NCBI GenBank assembly: GCA_964613945.1
Contig: CAZTJC010000013.1
Coordinates: forward strand, 50,081 to 114,080
DNA from: JAVVHH01 sp964613945
Lineage (GTDB): Bacteria > Pseudomonadota > Alphaproteobacteria > Acetobacterales > Acetobacteraceae
Length of the DNA: 64,000 nt
Direction of reading: 5' to 3'
Positions 17,704 through 26,347 of this stretch are shown in pieces. The notes under the pieces are model-generated. The model saw nothing but the letters and a program-made list of their open reading frames with translations, was not told where the DNA came from and did no database searches. A program made the position numbers and the translations under genes. Positions within the stretch are counted from its first letter, which is position 1; every line of letters starts with the position of its first letter.

Positions 17704-19023
17704 TCAGGCTCCCAACGAGGACGCCATCGCCGACAGCGCCGTCACCGCGCGGTTGCGGATCTGCAACGGCACGAACGGGTTGTCGTCGAGATCACCGATG
17801 AGTGCGTCGCCCGCCGCGAAAGCCCGGTACTCGCCGACCAATGCCCGGGCGCCCGCTGTCAAATCGGCCCGTTTAGCGGCGTCATTCTCGGCCGCGATCC
17901 CGTCCAGCGCCGCGCCCAACCGGTCATCGAAACGGCCGAGCATCGGGGCAACCTTGGCCTGAAACGCCGACACGATCTGATCGGCGATCGGCTGCCCGGC
18001 ATAGGCCTGCGACAACGCCGAGCGAAGCGTTTCAACGTCGGCGCGGATCTCGGCTCGCAAACTCGTCCACGCCAGGCGCGCTTCGGCTGCGGCGGCCGGT
18101 GCGATACCGGCTGCGGGTCGGTTTTCCAGTGCCGTCCGCAGCCGCTCGATGGTGTTGGCGGCGTAATTCAGATTGCCGGTCTTGAGCTCCACGCCGGCGT
18201 CCTTGGCCAGCTTGGCGAGCAACGCCATGCGAGCGGCATCACCCCCAGCAGCCGCGGCGATCTGCGGCACCAGGGCCTTTAATTGCGCCGCCAATGCAGC
18301 GAGGCGTTGCGCAGTGTCGCTCGGTGATGCCGGCGGTGGCGGGGCCGGTGGTGGGGGTGGCGGTGCGGTCAGTGCCTTTTCTAGTTGCTCGATCGCATTG
18401 GCACCGTATTCCAGGTTGCCCGTCTTGATCTGGATGCCGGCCGTCCGTGCGAGTTTGGTGAAGGTTTCAAGCCGGGTTTCATCGCCGAACGACGCCTCCG
18501 GAATCTGCGCGGACAACGCCTTCAACTTCGCGATCAAGTCCGCGGCCCGGGCCGCCTTGTTTTCTGCCGACTCCGCTGCCGGCGGCGGCGCTGGCGGGGG
18601 AGGCGGCGGGGTGGCGGAACCGGCATCATCCCCGCCGACCAAAGCCTCTTCGTCCTCTTCCTCGAACTGCTCCATCACCGAGCCGTCCTCGGTCAAGATG
18701 ATCACCTTGCTGAAGCCGGTGCCCTTCAGCGTCTTGATCAGCCGCTTGGCCATGCCGGTCACCGGCTTGTTCAGCGTCAGCTTCACCAGCTTGGGATTGT
18801 CTTCCACGTCGACGAAAGCGGTCCCGAACCGCGTATTGCGCGCATCCGGGAACTCAGCCTTCAGGGCGGTCTCCAGTGCGCGGCCGGGCTTGCGCTTGTC
18901 CAGCAGCATCAGCCCGACATTGTCGCCCTGCCCGACCGCGCATGTCACCGGCTCCTCCTTGGAGCGGGTGAGGAGTTTACGCATCTCGGCCTTCTTCATG
19001 CCGGTATCGGGCGCGACAGCCAT
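17704..19023 (-). CDS. Unrecognised protein with two repeated helical modules and proline-rich linkers
   Basis: I do not recognise a named family. The 439-residue product starts with a compact domain (about 1-125) containing SKEEPVTCAVGQGDNVGLML, NPKLVKLTLNKPVTGMAKRL and KTLKGTGFSKVIILTEDGSV. An acidic stretch (FEEEDEEALVGGDD) and a polyproline linker follow. A helical module of about 60 residues ends IQIKTGNLEYGANAIEQLEK; after a second polyproline linker a copy of that module ends VELKTGNLNYAANTIERLRT. A helical C-terminal region follows. No signal peptide or membrane segment is present. It sits on the opposite strand between tssH and the TssB-TssC fusion gene, so a T6SS-linked role (scaffold, adaptor or cargo) is only inferred from position. 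Confidence 0.85.
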   Translation of the reverse strand: MAVAPDTGMKKAEMRKLLTRSKEEPVTCAVGQGDNVGLMLLDKRKPGRALETALKAEFPDARNTRFGTAFVDVEDNPKLVKLTLNKPVTGMAKRLIKTLKGTGFSKVIILTEDGSVMEQFEEEDEEALVGGDDAGSATPPPPPPAPPPAAESAENKAARAADLIAKLKALSAQIPEASFGDETRLETFTKLARTAGIQIKTGNLEYGANAIEQLEKALTAPPPPPPAPPPPASPSDTAQRLAALAAQLKALVPQIAAAAGGDAARMALLAKLAKDAGVELKTGNLNYAANTIERLRTALENRPAAGIAPAAAAEARLAWTSLRAEIRADVETLRSALSQAYAGQPIADQIVSAFQAKVAPMLGRFDDRLGAALDGIAAENDAAKRADLTAGARALVGEYRAFAAGDALIGDLDDNPFVPLQIRNRAVTALSAMASSLGA

Positions 19024-19078
19024 GAAAACTCTCCGTTAACAAGGATTCAGGCGCCAGCACCGCTGGCAGGGCATGTGC

Positions 19079-19106
19079 AACCTAGAACGAAATCGCGTCC
19101 TAGGTT
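19079..19106. promoter_or_regulatory. Inverted repeat AACCTAG-N14-CTAGGTT in a divergent promoter region
   Basis: AACCTAG at 19079-19085 and CTAGGTT at 19100-19106 are exact complements separated by 14 bases. They lie between the divergently transcribed linker-rich gene and the fused sheath-like gene. The left arm continues into CCTAGAACGA, which loosely resembles the TCTAAACGA half-site upstream of tssB. This could be an operator for both genes; the regulator is unknown. Confidence 0.35.
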
Positions 19107-19147
19107 AAGTACCTCGATAACGATAGCCGCCATGGAACGGAGCGGGC

Positions 19148-20959
19148 ATGCAGTACGAGGTAAGCTTCGGACAAATTACCCGGGCGCAACAGCCGGTTCG
19201 TATCGATGGCCGTTTCCGTCTTGCCGTGTTGGGCGACTTCTCCGGCCGGGCCAATGCCGGCAAGCTCGAAACCGGCAAGGCTCTGGCGACTCGCAAGCCG
19301 ATCCCCGTCGATGTCGACGATCTCGACGACGTGCTCGCCCGCCTCAAACTCAATCTTCGCCTGCCGTTGGGCGAAGATGGCGAGACCGTCGCCATACCGA
19401 TCGGCAGTCTCGACGATTTTCATCCGGACCAGTTGGCCGAGAACGTCGAGTTGTTCGAATCGCTGCTGACGCTTCGCCGCAATCTCGGCAGCAAGGCCGG
19501 TTTCGCCCGCGCTTCCAAGGAAGTCCTGTCTTGGAGTGGCGAGACAGCCTTGCCGCGTCCGCCGTCTGCCGCCCGCGGCGCGGTTGTCGACGCCGGGCTG
19601 CGCCTCGACGATTTCGCCCGATTGACCGGCCGCAAGACCGCCGCGACCGCCGAAGCCGATGTCGACGACCTAGTCCGCCGTCTCGTCGGCCCGTATATCC
19701 AATCCGCTCGCGATCCCGGCACCGATCAGCTGGTCGCCCAGGTCGATACCGCGCTGTCGGCCGCCATGCGCCGCGTGCTGCACCATCCGGATTTCCAGGC
19801 ACTGGAAGCCGTGTGGCGCACGGTCGAGTTTCTGGTCCGCCGGTTGGAGACCGGTGCGAAGCTACAGATCGTCCTTTACGACGTGTCGGCCGAAGAATGG
19901 GCCGCCGACCTGGCCGCCACCGACCAGCTCGAGAGCACCGGCCTTTATAGCATGCTTGCCGAGCAGCCCGGCCTCGACGCCGATGCCGGCCCGCTTTCCG
20001 CCGTCATCGGCCTTTACGGCCTAGAACTTTCCCCGCCCCATGCCGACCTTCTCGGCCGCATGGCGCAGATCGCCGCCCTGGCTGGGGCGCCCTTCGTCAC
20101 GGCCATCGACCCCGATGCGCTGCAAACCCCCATGCACGATCAGCACCCGCTCATCCGCCAGGCCTGGTCGGCCCTGACAGCGCTGCCGGCGTCGCGCTAC
20201 CTCGGTTTGGCTGCAAATCGCTTTCTGCTTCGCATGCCCTACGGCCGCAAGAGCGATCCGATCGACGCATTCAAGTTCGAGGAGTTCACCCGCGAGTCCG
20301 GCCTCTCCGGCATGCTCTGGGGCAACCCGGCCGTCACGGTCGGCCTGCTGCTCGCACAGGGCTGGGCCAAGAACGGCGCCAAGATGCAATTCGGCCAGAA
20401 CGCGGTTATCGGCGACGTGCCCTACTACGTCTACATCGCGCCCGATGGCGATCAGGTTGCCCTGCCCTGCACCGAACGGCTGTGGTCGGAGCGCCAGGCC
20501 GCTGCCGCCGCCGCTTATGGCGTCATGCCGCTCGTCAGCCTGCGCGGTCGCCCCGAGATCCGGCTCGCTGGCAGCGCCTCCGTCGCCGGCGCCGCTCTGG
20601 CCGGCCCGTGGGCACCGGTCACCATCGCGCCGACGCCTGCAGCCGGCACGGTCACGGAACGCCCGGTTACGGAGTCTCCGGCCGCTACCGAACCTGTTGC
20701 GCCGGCGCTGATGGCCGAGACCGCCGCTGCGACCAGCGATGACGCTTCCGTCGACCTGGACGATTTGCTGGCCGGACTGGATTTGCTGACGACGCAGCCG
20801 GAGCCGCCACCCGAAGCGGCGCCCGCCGAGGTAGCCGACGAGGCAGCCGATACCATGGCCGATCTGGACGCGTTGCTGGCCAGCCTCGGCACCGAACCGC
20901 CTCCCGCCGCGGAGGGTGAAACGGAGATGGATCTCGATGCCCTGCTGGCCTCGTTGTAA
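19148..20959 (+). CDS. Fused TssB-TssC-like sheath protein with acidic C-terminal repeats
   Basis: This 603-residue protein joins a TssB-like N-terminal part to a TssC-like part. The first part has FRLAVLGDFSGRA, IPVDVDDLDDVLARL, SLDDFHPDQLAENVELFESL. The second has VLHHPDFQALEAVWRTVEFL, DLLGRMAQIAALAGAPFVTA, SRYLGLAANRFLLRMPYG and FKFEEF. The usual TssC C-terminus (CRFAHYLK... and PHYQLEG) is missing. Instead an Ala/Pro/acidic tail carries three similar motifs: DLDDLLAGLD, DLDALLASLG and a terminal DLDALLASL. It may be a sheath-related accessory or capping protein rather than a bulk sheath subunit; that is inference. Related fused proteins are annotated as sheath proteins in other genomes, as far as I recall. 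Confidence 0.9.
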   Translation: MQYEVSFGQITRAQQPVRIDGRFRLAVLGDFSGRANAGKLETGKALATRKPIPVDVDDLDDVLARLKLNLRLPLGEDGETVAIPIGSLDDFHPDQLAENVELFESLLTLRRNLGSKAGFARASKEVLSWSGETALPRPPSAARGAVVDAGLRLDDFARLTGRKTAATAEADVDDLVRRLVGPYIQSARDPGTDQLVAQVDTALSAAMRRVLHHPDFQALEAVWRTVEFLVRRLETGAKLQIVLYDVSAEEWAADLAATDQLESTGLYSMLAEQPGLDADAGPLSAVIGLYGLELSPPHADLLGRMAQIAALAGAPFVTAIDPDALQTPMHDQHPLIRQAWSALTALPASRYLGLAANRFLLRMPYGRKSDPIDAFKFEEFTRESGLSGMLWGNPAVTVGLLLAQGWAKNGAKMQFGQNAVIGDVPYYVYIAPDGDQVALPCTERLWSERQAAAAAAYGVMPLVSLRGRPEIRLAGSASVAGAALAGPWAPVTIAPTPAAGTVTERPVTESPAATEPVAPALMAETAAATSDDASVDLDDLLAGLDLLTTQPEPPPEAAPAEVADEAADTMADLDALLASLGTEPPPAAEGETEMDLDALLASL

Positions 20960-20967
20960 TCCGCGCC

Positions 20968-21540
20968 TCAGACCGCGCCGGTTTCCTCGATGACATCCAC
21001 CCGCTCGCCGTCGTCGGCCGATGCCGTTGGGACCGTCTCCTCCGTCACGCGCCCCGGCGCCACCCCGGCCCGTGTCAGGGCGCCCAGCACCAACTGTCCC
21101 CGCAGGCGTTGCAGATCGGCCTTTCCGGGCTCGTCCGCTTCCAGCGCGAACTGCCGCAAGCGCAGTCGCCTTGTGTCGTCGGATGCGAGCCAGGTCGCTG
21201 CATCCGTCAGCGTTGCCGTCGCCGCCCCGTCCAGCAGCACCGACCAGGCCGCGAAGCTGATCGATCGCACCCCCGGATTGAACACCCCGCGCAGCCGACC
21301 CAGGAGTGCCGGGTTGATCATCCATGGTAGGCCGCTCTCGTCGGCCTCCGGCGACAGCTGCATCCACATGTCGATCACCGCAGCACGATCCGGCAGCGTG
21401 ATGTATTCGACGCTTACCCCTTCCGGCAGACGACCGTTCAGCACGTCATCGATGTATTCGTCACCGTTCACCAGCCAAACCTGCCCATGGCATTCGGCCA
21501 ACACGAGTTCCGCCAATGCACCCTCCCCGCCCGTCTTCAT
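20968..21540 (-). CDS. Unrecognised small protein inside the T6SS locus
   Basis: I do not recognise the family of this 190-residue product. It begins MKTGGEGALAELVLAECHGQ and has VEYITLPDRAAVIDMWMQLS in the first half. A helical middle (RLRLRQFALEADEPGKADLQ) and an acidic, low-complexity C-terminus (ETVPTASADDGERVDVIEET) follow. No signal peptide or membrane helix is evident. It converges with the fused sheath gene (8-base gap) and is divergent from tssK, with a palindromic site in the shared 52-base gap. Like the other minus-strand genes within this locus it could be an adaptor, immunity or regulatory protein; nothing in it decides this. Confidence 0.75.
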   Translation of the reverse strand: MKTGGEGALAELVLAECHGQVWLVNGDEYIDDVLNGRLPEGVSVEYITLPDRAAVIDMWMQLSPEADESGLPWMINPALLGRLRGVFNPGVRSISFAAWSVLLDGAATATLTDAATWLASDDTRRLRLRQFALEADEPGKADLQRLRGQLVLGALTRAGVAPGRVTEETVPTASADDGERVDVIEETGAV

Positions 21541-21558
21541 TCAAGCTATAAGCACATG

Positions 21559-21571
21559 TTGCATGCTGCAA
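21559..21571. promoter_or_regulatory. Palindrome TTGCA-TGC-TGCAA between divergent genes
   Basis: A perfect 5-base inverted repeat with a 3-base centre lies in the 52-base gap between the minus-strand small gene and tssK. A TATAAG hexamer lies just to its left and the tssK ribosome site (AGGAGG) just to its right. Its position is suited to controlling both genes. It is short enough that chance cannot be excluded. Confidence 0.3.
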
Positions 21572-21592
21572 TCAGGAGGCGACGACCGCTAG

Positions 21593-22930
21593 ATGGGTTG
21601 GGAAAACCGCGTCGTCTGGGGTGAAGGGCTGTTCCTGCAGCCGCAGCATCTGCAGCAACAGGATCGGTATGTCGACCGCCTGGTCCGGAGCAGTACCGCG
21701 CCGTTGCGCCCATTCGCCTGGGGCCTGACCGCGCTGGAGCTGGACCGGGACTTGCTCACCTTGGGCAAGTTCGCCGTCCGCTCTGCTGCCGGCATCATGC
21801 CCGACGGCACGCCGTTCTCCATCCCCGACCAGGACGATCATCCTCGCACCGTCGACCTTCCGGAGACGATGCGCAACGGCACCATCTACCTCATGCTGCC
21901 CTCTCGGCAGCCCGGCGCCGTCGAGTCCGCCGGGCCGGAACACACCGAGACGGTGGCGCGCTTCGTTTCCGCCGAGCACGAGGCCAGCGACAGCAACGCC
22001 GGCTACGGCTCGTCGGCCACCCTGCCCATCGGCAAGCTCCGCCTCCGCTACGCGCTCGAGGGGGAGGCGCGTGCCGGCTTCGCATCCATTGGCTTGGCCC
22101 GCGTGCTCGAGGTGCGCGCGGACCGCAGCATCGTGCTCGACGATTCCTACATTCCGCCGATTCTCTCCACGGAGGCATCCGGCGTGCTGACCGGCTTTGT
22201 CAGCCAGATCGAGGGGCTGCTGCATCATCGCGCTGAGGCCTTAGCCGGCCGCGTCTCCGAGACTGCCACCCGGGGCGCCGCCGAGATCGCCGACTTTCTG
22301 CTGCTTCAGCTTTGCAACCGCTACGAACCGTTGCTCACCCATCTGTCCGCCACCGTTGCCCAACTGCATCCGGAGCTGTTTTACCGCACCGCGATCGGCC
22401 TGGCCGGCGAGCTTGCCACCTTTACCGAAACCCGCAAACGCCCGCCGGTGTTCCCGCCCTATCGGCACGACGACCTGCACGCCACGTTCCGCCCCGTCAT
22501 CTCCGCCCTGCGACAGGCGCTATCGGCCGTGTTGGAGCAGACCGCCGTGCCGATCGCGCTGCAGGAGCGGAAGTTCGGCATCCGCGTCGGCCCGATCCTC
22601 GACCGCACCCTCGCCACCGATGCCACCTGGGTACTCGCGGTCAAGGCGCAGCTTCCCGGCGAGACGTTGCGGCGCAACTTCCCCAACCAGGTCAAGATCG
22701 GTCCGGTGGAGAACATCCGCGAGCTGATCAACGTGGCGCTGCCCGGCATCGCCGTCCGTGCGCTTCCGGTTGCACCGCGCCAACTGCCCTACTACGCCGG
22801 GACCACCTATTTCGAGCTGGACCGCAGCGGCCCGTATTGGGCCGCCCTCGCCCGCTCCGGCGGCGTTGCGATCCATGTCGCAGGCGACGTGCCCGGGCTG
22901 GAGATCGAATGCTGGGCGATCCGCGGATGA
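21593..22930 (+). CDS. tssK: T6SS baseplate protein TssK (VasE / ImpJ)
   Basis: TssK trimers link the baseplate to the TssL/TssM membrane complex. The opening WENRVVWGEGLFLQPQHLQQ is the family signature. The shoulder domain follows and the neck region has ELFYRTAIGLAGELATFTET and PPYRHDDLHATFRPVI. The C-terminal head has FFELDRSGPYW-like sequence (FELDRSGPYWAALARSG). Length (445 residues) is normal. AGGAGG lies at a good distance before the ATG. vgrG follows after 6 bases. Confidence 0.96.
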   Translation: MGWENRVVWGEGLFLQPQHLQQQDRYVDRLVRSSTAPLRPFAWGLTALELDRDLLTLGKFAVRSAAGIMPDGTPFSIPDQDDHPRTVDLPETMRNGTIYLMLPSRQPGAVESAGPEHTETVARFVSAEHEASDSNAGYGSSATLPIGKLRLRYALEGEARAGFASIGLARVLEVRADRSIVLDDSYIPPILSTEASGVLTGFVSQIEGLLHHRAEALAGRVSETATRGAAEIADFLLLQLCNRYEPLLTHLSATVAQLHPELFYRTAIGLAGELATFTETRKRPPVFPPYRHDDLHATFRPVISALRQALSAVLEQTAVPIALQERKFGIRVGPILDRTLATDATWVLAVKAQLPGETLRRNFPNQVKIGPVENIRELINVALPGIAVRALPVAPRQLPYYAGTTYFELDRSGPYWAALARSGGVAIHVAGDVPGLEIECWAIRG

Positions 22931-22936
22931 CCTCCC

Positions 22937-24865
22937 TTGTCTGACGCCGGCACCGCCTTTGTCACGCTGACGATCGCGCCGGATAGCGGCCTCGATTTCG
23001 CCATCGATCTCTTGGAGGCCAACGAGGAGTTGGGCCGTCCCTTCACCATCACGCTCGACGTCAGTTCCGATGCGCCCAAGGGCGACCTGCATGGCATCCT
23101 GGGCAGTTCGGCCACCGTCAAGCTGAGCTATCCCAATAAGCCGGTTCGTTACTTCAATGGCATCATCGCCCGGGCCCAGTACCGCGGCCTAAGCGCCGGC
23201 GGCTACCGCTATAGGCTCGAACTCCGCCCCTGGATCTGGTTACTGTCGCAGCAGCAGGATTGCTGCATCTTCAGCAACAAGTCACCGTGGACCATCATGA
23301 CCGACCTGTTCCGGGCCGCCGGGTTCACCGGGTTCGCCGACAAGCGTCAGAATGCGTCCGGCGACATCGTGCTGGATTACTGCGTTCAGTATCGGGAAAC
23401 CACGCTCGACTTCGTCACCCGCCTGATGGAGCAGTATGGCCTCTATTACTATGTCAGCCACGCCGACGGCGCCCATACCATCAACTTCGCCGACGACCCG
23501 AACAGCCACACCGCGCTGAGCGATCCGCTCCCCTACATGTATAATCAGTCCGGCTGGGCCGCCACCCAGGATCACCTGTGGGACTGGTCCGCCGATGCCG
23601 GCATCCAGCCCGGCGCCAGCACCTTCCGCGACTACAACTTCACCACACCAAAAGCCGACCTGACCGCCAAGTCGCTCATCCCCGGCGGTTACACGCATGG
23701 AACGAGTGAGGTTTACGACTACCCCGGCCTCTACGACACCGCCAATGCCGGCCAGAAAGCCGCCCAGATCCGCATGCAGGGCTACGCCACCCAGGGACAG
23801 AGCTTCGGCGGCACCAGCAATTGCCGCGCCCTCGGCACTGGCAGCAAGTTCACCCTCTCGGAGTTCGCCGACGCCGCCGCGAATCAGGAGTACCTGGTCA
23901 TCGGCAGCATCTGCACCGTTGAGCGGGCCGAGACGGCGGCCATCCATGGCGAGGACGATCCCATCCTCGATAGCTTCCGCTGCGTCGTGCGGGCCATTCC
24001 TGGTTCACGGCCGTTTCGCCTGCCGCCGATTACCCCGCGGCCGCTGATCCGCGGCCCACAGACCGCGCGCGTCGCCGGCGAGTCAGGCCAGGAGATCACC
24101 ACGGACAGCTATGGCCGCATCAAGGTCAAGTTTCCCTGGGATCGCCGCACCACCGAGGACGAAAACAGCTCCTGCTGGATCCGCGTCGCCCAGCTGTGGG
24201 CTGGGCAGGCCTGGGGAGCCATGTTCATTCCCCGTATTGGCCAGGAAGTCGTGGTCGAGTTCCTCGAAGGTAACCCGGACCGTCCCATCGTCACGGGGCA
24301 GGTCTACAATGCCGAAATGACCGTTCCGTATGCCCTGCCCGAGAACAGGACCCGCTCCACCATCAAGTCCAACTCCAGCATGAACGGCGCCGGCTTCAAC
24401 GAACTTCGTTTCGAGGACAAGAAGGGGTCCGAGGAGGTGTTCTTCCACGCGCAGAAGGACTTCAACGAGACGATCCTGAACAACCACACCGCAACCATCA
24501 CCAAGGACACCACCACCACCGTGTCCGAAGGCAATCGCAGCGTCACCGTCAGCCAAGGCAACGACACGCTCACCGTCAGCCAGGGCAACGATTCCCTCAC
24601 CGTCAGCACCGGCGATCACACCATCACCGTCAGCGCCGGCAAGAGCACGATCTCCGCCGGCACCAGCATCACGCTCAAGGTCGGCAGCAACAGCATCGAG
24701 ATCACGACCAGCGGCATCACCATCTCCGGCGCCACCGTGAAGGTCAGCGCGCAGACGTCCATGGAGATCGCCGGGCTGAACACCAAGGTGAGCGGCAGCG
24801 CCGACCTGGCCCTCAGCGGCGGCGCTCACGCCGCCCTCAAGGCCGCTCTGGTTGAGATCAACTGA
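22937..24865 (+). CDS. vgrG: T6SS spike protein VgrG (TssI)
   Basis: VgrG trimers form the puncturing spike at the tip of the Hcp tube. The 642-residue product has the gp27-like part (LSYPNKPVRYFNGIIARAQY, LELRPWIWLLSQQQDCCIFS, QYRETTLDFVTRLMEQYGLY) and the gp5 OB-fold (DSYGRIKVKFPWDR, WIRVAQLWAGQAWGAMFIPR, GQEVVVEFLEGNPDRP). A beta-helix needle with short repeats (TVSQGNDTLTVSQGNDSLTV) completes it. It ends soon after the needle, so no effector domain is fused. The start is a TTG 6 bases after the tssK stop. The following genes (second tssC and two hcp-like genes) are packed closely behind it. Confidence 0.95.
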   Translation: MSDAGTAFVTLTIAPDSGLDFAIDLLEANEELGRPFTITLDVSSDAPKGDLHGILGSSATVKLSYPNKPVRYFNGIIARAQYRGLSAGGYRYRLELRPWIWLLSQQQDCCIFSNKSPWTIMTDLFRAAGFTGFADKRQNASGDIVLDYCVQYRETTLDFVTRLMEQYGLYYYVSHADGAHTINFADDPNSHTALSDPLPYMYNQSGWAATQDHLWDWSADAGIQPGASTFRDYNFTTPKADLTAKSLIPGGYTHGTSEVYDYPGLYDTANAGQKAAQIRMQGYATQGQSFGGTSNCRALGTGSKFTLSEFADAAANQEYLVIGSICTVERAETAAIHGEDDPILDSFRCVVRAIPGSRPFRLPPITPRPLIRGPQTARVAGESGQEITTDSYGRIKVKFPWDRRTTEDENSSCWIRVAQLWAGQAWGAMFIPRIGQEVVVEFLEGNPDRPIVTGQVYNAEMTVPYALPENRTRSTIKSNSSMNGAGFNELRFEDKKGSEEVFFHAQKDFNETILNNHTATITKDTTTTVSEGNRSVTVSQGNDTLTVSQGNDSLTVSTGDHTITVSAGKSTISAGTSITLKVGSNSIEITTSGITISGATVKVSAQTSMEIAGLNTKVSGSADLALSGGAHAALKAALVEIN

Positions 24866-24869
24866 CGCC

Positions 24870-26336
24870 ATGGCGGGGGGTGATCTCGACCAGTTCGATT
24901 GGGATATCACCGCGGTTCATACCCCGAGCCTGGCCCGCACGCCGGTCGTCGAGCTCGAATTTCCCGCCGACCTCGAACCGGCCCTGGCCACTCTGCACCG
25001 CCTCTGCGCCGATCGGCCCGGTCTGCACCGCCTTTCCCCGCGCGCGCGCGCCGAAACACTGCTCTCCGATCTCGATAGCGGCCTTTCCCGCCAGATCAAT
25101 GCCATCCTCCATCACCGCGAGTTCCAGACCATGGAGTCCGCCTGGCGCGGCCTGCATTACCTGGTCCGTCAAACCGAGACGACCGCGACGCTGAAGATCC
25201 GCCTGCTCGATATCGGCAAGCGTGAACTGGCCCGCACGCTTCGCAAGTTCCGCGGTGCCGCCTGGGATCAGAGTCCGCTGTTCCGAAAGCTGTACGACGA
25301 GGAATATGGCCAGTTCGGCGGCGAGCCCTACGGCGTGGTCATCGGTGATTTCCAGGTCGATCATCATCCGGAGGACGTGCAACTCCTCGCCGACATGGCC
25401 AAGATCGCCGCTGCCGCCCATTTCCCGTTCATCACTGGCGCTGCGCCGAGCGTGATGCAGATGGAGAGCTGGTGCGAGCTGGCCAATCCGCGCGACCTGA
25501 CCCGTATCTTCCAGACGCCGGAATACACCGCGTGGCGCGCCCTGCGCACCGACGAGGACACGCGCTACCTCGGCCTGTGCATGCCGCACTGCCTGGCTCG
25601 CCTGCCCTACGGCGTCGGCAGCAACCCGCTCGACGATTGGGCCTTCGAGGAGACCGCCGACGGACCCGATGCCAACCGCTTCCTTTGGCTGAATGCCGCC
25701 TACGCGCTGGCGGCCAACATCGCCCGCGCCTTCACGCTCTACGGCTGGTGTACCCGCATCCGCGGCGTCGACACCGGCGGCCGGGTCGATGGTCTGCTCA
25801 CCCACCGGTTCGCGTCCGCGGATGGCGACATGGACCGCCGTTGCATCACGGAGGTCTCGCTCAGCGAGCGTCGGGAAACCGAGCTGTCGCGCGCCGGCTT
25901 CATTCCGTTGCTGCACCGCAAGAATACCGATTATGCAGTGTTCGTCAGCGCCCAGTCGCTGCAGTCGCCGACCGCCTACGCCGATCCGGAAGCCACTGCC
26001 AACGCCGTGCTGTCCGCGCGGCTGCCGTATCTGCTGGCCTGCTGCCGTTTCGCGCAGTATCTGAAATGCATGGTGCGCGACAAGGTCGGCTCCACCATGT
26101 CGCAGTCGCAGCTGCAGCAATGGCTGCTCGACTGGTTGACCGGCTACATCGACGGTTCGCCCTCGACGTCGTCGGACGAGTGGAAGGCCGCCCATCCCCT
26201 GGCCGGCGCCGAGGTCTTCGTCGAGCCGCGCGACGGCGAGCCCGGACAATACGAGGCACGCTTCTTTCTGCGGCCGCACTATCAACTCGAGGGCATGAGC
26301 GTCTCGCTCCGCCTCGTATCCCGGATGTCGGGCTAG
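24870..26336 (+). CDS. Second complete TssC-type sheath protein
   Basis: A 488-residue paralogue of the main sheath protein. Shared blocks include ILHHREFQTMESAWRGLHYL, KFRGAAWDQSPLFRKLYDEE, YGQFGGEPYGVVIGDFQVD, FQTPEYTAWRALRTDEDTRY, LARLPYG, CRFAQYLKCMVRDKVGSTMS and a C-terminal PHYQLEGMSVSLRLVSRM. The N-terminus differs: it is shorter and ends in a loop rich in Leu/Asp. No TssB gene accompanies it. The ATG lies 4 bases after the vgrG stop, so it is probably translated with the spike and the two Hcp-like proteins. It may form mixed or alternative sheaths with the TssB encoded at 8127-8645. Confidence 0.95.
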   Translation: MAGGDLDQFDWDITAVHTPSLARTPVVELEFPADLEPALATLHRLCADRPGLHRLSPRARAETLLSDLDSGLSRQINAILHHREFQTMESAWRGLHYLVRQTETTATLKIRLLDIGKRELARTLRKFRGAAWDQSPLFRKLYDEEYGQFGGEPYGVVIGDFQVDHHPEDVQLLADMAKIAAAAHFPFITGAAPSVMQMESWCELANPRDLTRIFQTPEYTAWRALRTDEDTRYLGLCMPHCLARLPYGVGSNPLDDWAFEETADGPDANRFLWLNAAYALAANIARAFTLYGWCTRIRGVDTGGRVDGLLTHRFASADGDMDRRCITEVSLSERRETELSRAGFIPLLHRKNTDYAVFVSAQSLQSPTAYADPEATANAVLSARLPYLLACCRFAQYLKCMVRDKVGSTMSQSQLQQWLLDWLTGYIDGSPSTSSDEWKAAHPLAGAEVFVEPRDGEPGQYEARFFLRPHYQLEGMSVSLRLVSRMSG

Positions 26337-26347
26337 TCGGAGATGAG

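Noticed and set aside
24480..24865. VgrG C-terminal effector extension
   Set aside because: The last about 130 residues are short beta-helix repeats of the needle, not a separate domain.
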